This document shows positions 55,373 through 64,000 of a stretch of DNA of 64,000 nucleotides, in pieces. The notes under the pieces were generated by a model. That model saw nothing but the letters and a program-made list of their open reading frames with translations, ran no database searches and had not been told where the DNA came from. The translations under genes and the position numbers were made by a program. Numbering within the stretch: position 1 is the stretch's first letter; each line of letters starts with the position of its first letter. This DNA is from Drosophila pseudoobscura (Eukaryota > Arthropoda > Insecta > Diptera > Drosophilidae): NCBI RefSeq assembly GCF_009870125.1, contig NC_046681.1, forward strand, positions 25,814,001-25,878,000, given 5' to 3'.

Positions 55373-55467
55373 ACCTCGGATGTTGGTGAATCTTAGTAAA
55401 TTTGGTTAAGAATTATTACCCCTCGCCGGCGCCAGGGGGAGCTTATCTTTTTCTACAAGCTACTCAA

Positions 55468-55473
55468 ATAAAT
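55468..55473 (+). terminator. Polyadenylation signal of Nedd8
   Basis: AATAAA 96 bases after the stop codon. A TTTATT at 55514-55519 serves the convergent gene on the other strand, so the two 3' ends nearly touch. Confidence 0.6.
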
Positions 55474-55552
55474 CTAAATCGGCGATTCGGTATCTAAATA
55501 TATGAAAAATGCATTTATTCATGTGTTGGTTGGGCAGTATCAATACATCAGT

Positions 55553-57377
55553 TCAGTTCTGTTTCACAAAACGTCCGACTAGCAAGTGATTCTTTGGCGT
55601 GCACTGTTCGGGCTTGAGGCGTGTGAGTATCACCTGGTAGCCCGCCTCCTCCGACTGCAGCTTGCGGTCCGTGTCCACAATGGACATGCATTGCAGACCC
55701 TGCAATGTGGTCTCCGGCTTGCAATTGGTTGTGCCCATTTCATGGGCCTGATCCGCTGTATGGGCTATGTAGAGATAGTCGTTTGTGCTTAACACCCGCT
55801 GGAAGCGTTGACTAAGTGGATAGGAAATGTGGGGCATGGGCTGCAACGAGCCATAGCAGCAGGGGCAGCAGACGAAATGAGCAACGGAACGGCGACACTG
55901 CTGGAGAACAATGTCGGTGGCCGTGCCGCAAGCGTGAAGAGATGCTCCTATATCGAATCTTCCCACAAAGTAATCAATATTGCATTGATAGAAGACGCAG
56001 TTGCTTAGCTCCAGCTCCAGGGCTCGCTTCTGGGCTTGGGCCAGTGAGAAAGACTTGTTCTCCATGACGATAATGGTGCAGAGGGGCAGCTTAAGGGCCA
56101 ACAGTATGGCTAAGTGTCCAGTGCCGCTGCAAAAGTCCACAATGCGATCTCCTGGCTGTGCCAGAGACACCACAGCATTCGCCATATTCTCCAGCTGCTG
56201 TCGCTTGCGTTCCAGGCGCTCCTGTGGCAGGGCTGAGCTCTTAGCATGCGTGGGCTCGATTTTCTGCCAATCGATGGTCTGCTGGCCAAAGGTGTGTTCC
56301 GAATCGGTACTGAACACCAGTTGCAGTTCAGAGAGCTTGGCGAGAGCCAGATCTACCTCGGCCTGGCTGGTGTAGATCCGATTGCGAGGCTTGTAGCGCT
56401 TGGGATCGGCTTTGTAGAGACTAGTGGCATCGCAGTCGGGTATAGAAAGGAGCTCTTCGCCCTGCGACGCCGCCTGCGGCACATATAGCTCGCCAAGGAT
56501 CTTGGCACAAGTGCCATCAAATGAGTCAATCTAAAAGTACACAATGACACACAGTTGGTTAATTCTTCTTCTATAGAACACTCCTTTATCATACCTCACT
56601 AAACCACGTGCTGGTCAGGGGAAAATGGGGCAACATTTGCCCACAATGCTGGAAGACTATTCGTAGCAGGGGGTACAAAATGAGATCTGCTATGGTGAAG
56701 CTAATTCCTTCCGCAAAACGATGCTCAATCAGAAGTTGCTCCTTGGGCGTCCTACCATCGATCTGAACACGATGTTTCCTCTTAATCTTGGCACCGTTCT
56801 CAGTTTGGTTGGCCTGCTCCCTGGCCTGTTTATAGATATTATGCATGCGCACGGGTTCATTCATGTGCTGCTCGAAGCGTACCACTTCGTCGGGAACAGC
56901 CTTCAGCAGAAGGCCCTCATGAAGACGGCTCACGACGTCCACGACATCAACTTCGCAAAATCGAGTCCAGATCGAAGCTTCCGATGGAGCCAGTAGACAG
57001 CTCTCCTTGAAGCCCAGTAGTTTGCGCAGTTCGGTATTCGGCTGTCGGGCAATTAGTTCCCTGCAAACAGCACAGGTCCCAGCTATAAAGGTATTTCCAT
57101 CCTTCTCATAGATGGGCAACCGGAGATCCCGAATAGCTGGCAATTTGGCCGCCTCGCGGCATGTTATATGCTGATCGGTGAGCTCCCGCCGCAGTTGGGA
57201 GCTGCGTAAAGCTATCTTACCACTCTCTATTTTGGTGGCCACAAAGTTAACTTGGATATTCTTGGGCTCATTGAGATATCGGTATGTGTATAGGGCTAAG
57301 AATGAAGACACGCTGGTGTAAATCGTTGTTTCGGCATTCCGAGTGCTTATCTCAATTTCTAAGTACAGCTGATCCAT
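55553..57377 (-). CDS. GSTCD-like protein with methyltransferase domain
   Basis: Two minus-strand exons, 57377-56595 and 56530-55553, encode 586 aa. The N-terminal half has a GST C-terminal-like helical region (LLGFKESCLLAPSEASIWTRF, then EGISFTIADLILYPLLRIV). The second exon carries a Rossmann-fold methyltransferase: GDRIVDFCSGTGHLAILLA is the SAM-binding loop, MENKSFSLAQAQKRA the acidic second strand, and DIGASLHACGTATD followed by CCPCCYG a motif shared with GSTCD and TRMT13-like enzymes. The human counterpart is GSTCD, whose reaction is not settled. From memory CG10428 is the fly gene. The cysteine-rich CCPCCYG may bind metal. The C-terminus ends in LLVGRFVKQN. Confidence 0.9.
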
Positions 57378-59089
57378 AGTTTAATTAACTAATCATTTAA
57401 ATAGTTGAGAAAATAAATAAAAACAAAATTCTAAAATCAACCAAAAGCAAAACAGAAGAAACGAAAATGAGTAAAAAGAGTGAGGTTATGGCGAAAGGTA
57501 AATAAGAAATCAGCTGGGGGCAGAATATAACAATCGCCATTCACATGGCTGCGTTAATGCATTGCTTTGAATTTTTGAATGTGTTCGTTTTTAGTTGTTT
57601 TAATTTTTGTTGTTGTTGTTAAATGATTTTATTGAGTTTTAGTTGCTAATTAGTTACGTTACAGTCGCTTGGACGCACTGCGACACTTCACACCAAAAAC
57701 TATAGGCCTAAATGCGAGCCATCGCTTTGAGGTTTCAATCCATTGCATTACAATTTCAGGTTTAGTCGACCATTCGTTCGAGCGGGAGACAGGTGTCGTC
57801 GTGTAAGCGTTTATAGGCCAACCAAAAGGTAATACTTGTATTAGTTATTTCGTATGTATTTGATTGACAGTCAGCTGTGCATATTTACATTCATTATTTT
57901 TGTAAGTATGTCTGTATGTTTGCATATTTGGTTTTTAATTACCCTGAATGTGCGTTTGTGTGTGCGTGTTTGCGCTCTTTTTACGGGTGTGGGTGTGTGT
58001 CTGTGCACTGCTTGATGGTGTAGTGTGTGTGTTGTGTGTGGCGCCTGACCAGTGGAAAAATCTTAGTAACTTTCATTACGCTGCATCGCATGAGTAAATA
58101 AACTCTAATTGAGGCAAGGCCACTTATCCACTCCATTTATATTGTAAAATATTTATCAAAATTCAATTGAATTGAATTTTAGTCATAGTTCTTCATTCAC
58201 TAGTGGCTGTCTCACGATTATCCCAATCCGAATACAGCGAATCAGTCTTTTTTTTTCAAGTGAAACAGCTGTCTTAAACGATCCAACTGTGACTTTCTTT
58301 ACCAGTTACACCGATCCTTAGTCATAGTTCTAAAACTACAGAAAATTGCAGCTCTAGAACACTTAGAATTCGCTAATAAGGTGGTTTCCACAAGATTTAT
58401 GGCCCCCCAACAAGGGCCCCTAAACTTTTTCGACTATTTCCTTAGACTCGGGGCCTGTCCTGTGCATTTACCTGTTAGTTTTACTAATCTAACGTAATCT
58501 CAAGTCCATCTATCTGATTGATAAACATATAATTGATATGCCCCAACTTTCTGGGAGAGAGCGTTAAGTGGTTTAATAGAAACCGATCACGACTTGAATT
58601 TTGGTTGGGCAACGGCAACAGATACGAGGGGGAGGGAGGAGTATCTGCCCTGATGATAAGACACTCCCCCGGACACTGCACTCGGCAAATATACATCCAT
58701 CTAGTGTTGCCGCAATCAAAGAGTAAACAGGGGGAGAAGGCTTTAAGAAATTGTACAAATAACCAAATTAACGCTGGCACCCAGGCACCCGGGGTGGCAC
58801 AACACACAGACACACACACACACACCGCTGCACTGACAAGACAGAATCAGAGACACACAGATGCACACTTGCGCAAGTCTAGCTAAAAAGATATAAAGAA
58901 GACAAGACGCTGCTGCGGCAACGAACTCGTTCCAATTGAAACGAAACTGAAACCCCAACACATCTCTCATTCCGCTCTGGAACGCGCAACCGAAAACATT
59001 TTCGCATTCGTTTGCGTTTACTGATCCGCAATTGTTTTCTTATTGTTTTTTGCGTCTCCGATAAAGCAGCAGCTACCCACCCCGCTAGA
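57378..59089. other. Intergenic and 5' region of the hydroxylysine-kinase-like gene
   Basis: The left part is the 5' flank of the GSTCD-like gene. GT/TG-rich stretches occur near 57955-58045, and a CA run at about 58806-58826. No conserved frame; the ORFs at 58484-58970 read through the CA run on both strands. The last 200 bases are probably the 5' UTR of the next gene. Confidence 0.45.
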
Positions 59090-62000
59090 ATGGAGCAGTG
59101 GAACAATGTGGAGCTGACGAACATGTCCAAAAAGTCATACACACTGAATCATGCCTATAATATGGCCGAAAAGCTCAACAAGGAGAACAACGCTGCTCCG
59201 ACCTCCAATGGTAGTGGTAGTGGTAGTATTAAAGGCAACGACAGTGTCCAGGCCAAGGACCAAACAGACAGCTCAGTCCTAAAGCCTGGCTCTGATGTAC
59301 GGCCAAAAGTGGAGCCCGAAGATGTGGAGAACCTTTTGCGACGACTGTATGGCATCACAGTGAGCGAAGTGAAAGAGATTCTGGCCTACGATGATCGTAA
59401 CTTTCTGATCCATGAAGACAGGTAAGCTCTTATGTCATTCCTGTAGCCGCCAATGTGACAAATCTATCGGCGAAAAATATATAAAAGGTAAAAAGTGGGG
59501 CAATGGAACGGCTCATGTCAAATCTAACCGGGAAAAAAACACAAGCCTATCATCAATCATTCCTTAGCCGATTTAAGCACACATATAGCACATATAGAGG
59601 AGGCTCTTGGTTGAGCAGTAGCCGCTGCACGACTGATAAATACAAAAAAAATTTTTACACTGGAGCGAGATTCAGGTCAAGGGGGGTCGTGTCAGTGTGG
59701 GGACATGGGCTGGTGTAGCATCTATTTATAACCATTTAATTAAAGTTGTTAGGCGCGGCAGTTGACTGTGACGCGTCGCAGTACTGCGGCACAGTCACCT
59801 TGCTTGCCAGCAGCATCCCATCCCCATTGTTATCTTGATGGATTCATTGGGATACCATGCCATACCATACTACACACTCTGTTGTCGTCGCTCGCTCACT
59901 TTAATAAATTAGATTAACTTACAGAACTAAGTGCACAAAGGTGAACAGGAATGGCCGTTATTTAAGAACAGGCCTCTTCTGGAAGCCGAACATGCTGAGC
60001 TTGGTTTGATTTGGACTCGAGGAAGTGCCCAGTTTGCTGTTCTTGGACTTGGACAAACCCCTTTTGGCAGTTGTGGTGCTGGTGCTGGTCGGCTTGGTGA
60101 GGCCCACGCGTCGTTTGCTGGACACAAAGAAATTGTTGCGTTGAACGGCAGCTTCCTGGCTGCTGGGGAGCGTTGCTTCCGAACTGCAGCTGTCATCAGA
60201 CAGCAAATTGATGGTGTCTGAAGAGGCCGGCTCCTGAAGCTCTCCCGCTAGTATGTCCAAGGATTTAACACGAATATCCTTGCTGTCTTCAAGCTGAACA
60301 CTTTCTGATGATGGCGTCATTTTATTGCTAGATGCATTTAAACATGGCTTTTCATCCTCTTCGGAGAGTACCATGTCTGTAGGCTCAGTAAATGCATTCG
60401 TTTTCGTTTCCAGTCTTAATTTCTTGTTGGAGCCACTTGATCCCAACTCTTGTGGCGACTCCTCCTTTTTCGGCTGCTCCTGCCGCAGCGTTGTCTGTTC
60501 CGCTTGAGTGGCAAAAAAGCGACTACGCACCTCCACCTGCTCCTTGGCAAAGATGCTTCGCTTTAGGGAACTCACACGCGTCTCCTCCGCTCCTTCACCG
60601 CCGGGATTGCATTTCTTTGGGCTTAGCAGACGCAGCAAAGAACTATTCTCACAGACAACTGGGGACCGTAGCTGCGAATCCTGTCCTGTGCGTTCCTTGG
60701 CAAAGGGATTGTGACGACTTCTCGTATGTACTGGCGATGGGGGCGGTGTGCGTTCTCTATCCGTAGACCCACTACCGCTTGGACTTCTTCTCCGCTTCGA
60801 TTTGAAGCTGTACATGGAAAAGACTTGCGCTTCCGTTTGCTTAGCCTGCTCCAGTCGCTCATTGGCCTTGATTTCCTCATCTATCGTTGGACCAACAAAA
60901 TCCACCTTCTTGAAGAACAAAGCACAAGGTGATTGCACCTTTTCCGGCTGTTCATTTCCTTGATTCTGTACAGATGATACATTTGATAGCCAAATACTTT
61001 TGTGCTTGGTACGTTTAGTATTTTTGGGAGCAGAAAGTGCTTTGCCGGGCTCCCAGCTATCCAGGCGTTTGAGCGAAAACGGATTCAAATTCCCTAGAGC
61101 TAAATGCAGAGCTAGATGGCTATCTTCCAGCAAAGTGCCAGCATTGCTGCAGTAGCTTTCATCTGTCTCGTATTCCTCAAGAGCGCAAAGTCGCTCCATG
61201 CGACGCTGCAGAGGATTGTAGATGAACATGTGCTTGAAGGTAGCCTCGGCTTTCATAAAGTTCTCAATGTAGTCATCGTCCACCTAGAGAGAGCAATGGA
61301 AAATTTTACTCATCTTTTAATGAAACTCACATGATATCTGACTCACCTCCAATTTGCTCATATTGAGGTAGCTTGGAATCTTTTTCAATGCTATCCGCAT
61401 GTCGTCCTGTTCCGTTTTCAGCATGAACTTGCAAGCCTTGGCCAGACCTATGCCCGGTAGTGAGTCGAGGTAATCACAGCCCGACAGTATGCACATGCGT
61501 CGAAACTTGTCAAAATGATATTTCGCCTGCGTGCAGCCCATTGCCAGGTAGAGCTTGTCCGCCTCCACCAGCAGACCGCAGCCATTTAGGTCCAGTTTGA
61601 AGATAATCTTCTTTGCGCCAAACAACGTCAAGTCGGAGTCCTCGGTGATTATGTACTGGGCGATGTTGGCCTTGTTGAGCCAGGCCATCTGGGCATCCGC
61701 CTCGTAAGGCGCCACAATGCAGTCCACATTGCGATTCCGGCACTCGCGTATCAGTCTCAGGGCCATCTCGTGGGTAACATCCACACAGCGACGCATTTGG
61801 GAGCGTGCCTCCTCCACACGACCCAGGCGCAGGAGTTCTGCTGCCCGTTGCTTGCTCTGTTGTCGCGACTCGCGCCGCCGCTTCTCGGTCAAAGCCTTTG
61901 CCGGCAAATGCTGACCATCGAATACCAGAATTGGTTTGATGTCGTAAGAGAGTAGCATCTGTATGTATTTCAGACAGTACTGCACGTACTGATCGCAGTC

Positions 62001-63397
62001 CTCGCCGCGGGCTAGCTTTTCCGCGCAACTAAAGACACCTTTGTGCAGCCAACAATAAGTGTCCACAGCGACGGTGCTACCGCGTATGTCTTTCAGTTGC
62101 AGCTTCGACGATGCCCTCTCCAGAAATGGTATCAGGCCGGTAATACCCATGGTCAGGCATGCAGGAGGTCAATTTGCTAGCTTAATGATAACACAAATTA
62201 AATAAAAACCAAAGCAATAAACACAACACACGGTGGAACTATTCTACCGCCAAAATATCTCCAGTGTTGTACAATTGTAAAATGTTACATTGCCATTCAC
62301 CCCGATTTTCTGCTATCACTTTCCAGCACTATACCAGGGGCACACTAACTAATCAAATTATAACCGTTTTTATCCATTTAGCAATGTGAAGAATCCCCTG
62401 ATTGTCTCCCACTGCCCCCATGGCTATATCCTGAAGATTATGAATTCGTTGGACTCTAAGAAAGAAGACGTTGTGGATGCGCAGAATCAAGTGATGCTTT
62501 ATCTATGTAAATACTCATTTACATTATACATGTTTATTCAACTGAAACGAATAATCTGTTCTTCTTTGTTCTGCAGCAAAACAACAAATAAAGTGTCCCC
62601 GTCCTATTGCCAATGCCAGCGGAAAGTATTACTCGGTGGAAAAGCTAAATGGCACAGCCCATGTGGTGCGCCTCTTGGAGTTCCTTCCCGGCCAAATATT
62701 CCGCGATGTTCCAATCACCAACTATCTGCTGTTTCAAAGTGGCGAATACTTGGCGAAATTGGACCGAGCTCTGAAGGATTTCACCCACGAAGCCTATGAA
62801 ACCCACACAACAACATGGATGCTGCAGAACGTACCGGCCGTGAGAGAGTTTCTGTTCGCCGTCAAGGATCAGGAGCGAAAAGCATTGTGTGAGGAGGTGA
62901 TCGATGCCTTCGAGTCGAAGGTATTGAGTGTGGTGCCCACCCTGGATCATCAGATAATCCATGGCGACTTCAATGAGTCGAATATTGTGATCGAAACGGC
63001 ACCAAATCAGACGGACCACAACATCAAGGGAGTGATCGATTTTGGGGACATGAGCAAGTCGCCGCTTCTCTTCGAAATTGGCATTGCCTTGACCTACATG
63101 ACGCTGGAGGCGAAAGATCTGGCCAGCGGTGGCATCTTCCTGGCAGGATATACCAGCATAAAGCCAGTCAGTAGCACAGAGCTGGGATATCTCAAGTATT
63201 GTGTGGCTGCTCGTCTCGTCCAGAGCCTGGTATTGGGCCTGTACACGCACAGCTTGCATCCCACCAATGATTACTTGCTGTCTACCCAACACGAGGGCTG
63301 GAAGTTGCTCGAGAAGCTGTGGAAGGATAGTTTTGACTCCGTGGACGAACTGTGGTCGACCACAGGCCATCAGTACTTGACGCAAAGCAATAAATAA
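59090..63397 (+). CDS. Hydroxylysine-kinase-like aminoglycoside phosphotransferase family protein
   Basis: Exons 59090-59421, 62382-62506 and 62577-63397 give 425 aa, with the Exo1 homologue antisense inside the 3-kb first intron. After a non-conserved Ser/Asn/Gly-rich N-terminus comes the APH-type kinase fold: LLRRLYGITVSEVKEI, YILKIMNS (nucleotide Lys), IIHGDFNESNIVIE as the catalytic loop and GVIDFGDMSKSPLLFEIGIAL as the metal-binding block. This is the HYKK (AGPHD1) signature. Human HYKK phosphorylates 5-hydroxylysine with GTP in lysine catabolism. The N-terminal extension and a Met at 59126 (MSKKS) leave the exact start open. AATAAA lies at 63487-63492. From memory CG10628 is the likely fly gene. 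Confidence 0.9.
59422..62381. other. First intron of the kinase gene (hosts tosca)
   Basis: gtaagc donor and ttag acceptor. Besides the nested minus-strand gene at 59958-62150, the stretch 59422-59957 holds no supported coding frame; the short frame at 59503-59718 is a weak candidate only. The tosca start at 62150 lies 231 bases before the next host exon. Confidence 0.6.
59958..62150 (-). CDS. tos: Exonuclease 1 (Tosca), nested antisense gene
   Basis: Two minus-strand exons, 62150-61347 and 61283-59958, encode 709 aa. The N-terminal FEN1/Rad2 nuclease has MGITGLIPFL, AVDTYCWLHKG (Asp30), LVFDGQHLPAK (Asp78), PYEADAQMAWL (the Glu/Asp pair), ITEDSDLTLFG and SGCDYLDSLPGIGLAKA, so all metal-binding acids of EXO1 are present. 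Exon 2 completes the helical part and then gives a 350-residue unstructured, Ser/Lys/Glu-rich tail. The very end, QTKLSMFGFQKRPVLK, is a PIP-box-like match for PCNA binding. EXO1 is a 5'-3' exonuclease used in mismatch repair, resection and recombination; fly tosca was named for expression in oogenesis. It lies wholly inside the intron of the kinase gene in the opposite orientation. Confidence 0.95.
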
Positions 63398-64000
63398 ACT
63401 ACAAAATTAGAAAAGTGTCAATTATAAGAAATGTTTGCTTTAAATATTACTTTTATCCGATATATTATTATCATCATAATCTTTACAATAAAACTTGTTA
63501 AACAAATACAAATACATCGTATGTAGTACATATTGCTTAGATTTAGGTGTTTCGTTAGTTTTGGGTTCTCTAGAGACGTGGCAATTACATATTTCCAATC
63601 GATTTTCAGTTGAATTGAACTAATTAACGCTAATTACATTTTGGATCGTATTCGTGTAAAAATATGTTTGAACAAAGTTCGTTCTTCCTGCCAATATACA
63701 ATTTGTTCCTCCCCCTGGCGACTATCTAATTCTAAATATATATCCATTGATCTGGCATCTACTTAACGCTATAATTACAAATATCTCTCCTTTCTCGCTT
63801 AACACCTACTGAAATGTACAAAAGTGCAGTGCCGCTGCGGGATCTGCTTTGCACAAGCTGTAGGCATGATTATTGATGCTCCTCTTCCTTTCTTATCTCG
63901 TTGCCAAATGGTAAACTCATCAAACAGAAGACGTCTTGAACAAATGGTATATATGGTGGGGACTGCGACGCTACTTGTTGTTGCTTAAACATGTTTTTTA
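63398..64000. other. 3' flank of the kinase gene
   Basis: AATAAA at 63487-63492, then AT-rich sequence to the window edge. It may hold the 3' UTR of a minus-strand gene beyond the window, but no coding frame is seen. Confidence 0.4.

Noticed and set aside
58484-58970. Overlapping frames on both strands around the CA run
   Set aside because: They depend on the low-complexity CA/GT run and have no recognisable domain.
62645-63385. 246-codon minus-strand open frame
   Set aside because: Antisense shadow of the kinase gene's last exon, which carries the HGDFNESN and IDFGDM motifs on the plus strand.

Overview
The window is eukaryotic and almost certainly from a Drosophila species. It has short GT-AG introns, AATAAA signals, the fly core-promoter words GGTCACACT and TATCGATA, and recognisable fly genes: Numb-associated kinase, Swiprosin-1, Nedd8, Tosca/Exo1, L-2-hydroxyglutarate dehydrogenase and two homocysteine S-methyltransferases. 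From memory these sit together near 37B on Muller element B in D. melanogaster. The exact species cannot be read from the sequence; an obscura-like or other non-melanogaster fly is a guess.

Region 1 (0-15 kb) is an accessory cluster of secreted or GPI-anchored cysteine-rich Ly6/DUF753-like genes. Two have a single three-finger-like domain interrupted by a long low-complexity insert (Ser/Thr mucin-like repeats in one, acidic Pro/Glu/Ser repeats in the other). One is a small version with only a short linker, and two are multi-unit DUF753 proteins. The second multi-unit gene (13.2-15.0 kb) has a truncated, about 97 percent identical copy of its 5' end 2.9 kb upstream. Between the two copies lies a partial, frame-disrupted relative of the Yb/TDRD12 piRNA-pathway proteins. 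This is the most dynamic part of the window.

Region 2 (15-27 kb) holds the ER membrane complex subunit EMC5, tail to tail with the last DUF753 gene, and Swiprosin-1, whose two coding exons are separated by a 9.9-kb intron. Region 3 (28-37 kb) holds a THAP+ZAD+C2H2 DNA-binding protein divergent from L2HGDH, then a TANGO6/RTP1 homologue and a small protein I do not recognise, both on the minus strand. Region 4 (37.9-47.7 kb) is Nak, with a long endocytic C-terminal tail and a predicted alternative short acidic terminus.

Region 5 (49.7-54.1 kb) is a tandem pair of homocysteine S-methyltransferase paralogues, one of which has lost the substrate-site Asp. Region 6 (54.9-57.4 kb) is Nedd8 convergent with a GSTCD-like methyltransferase. 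Region 7 (59.1-63.4 kb) is a hydroxylysine-kinase-like gene with the Exo1 homologue Tosca nested antisense in its first intron. All gene models were built by reading splice sites and phase by eye. No intact transposon, RNA gene or CRISPR was recognised.
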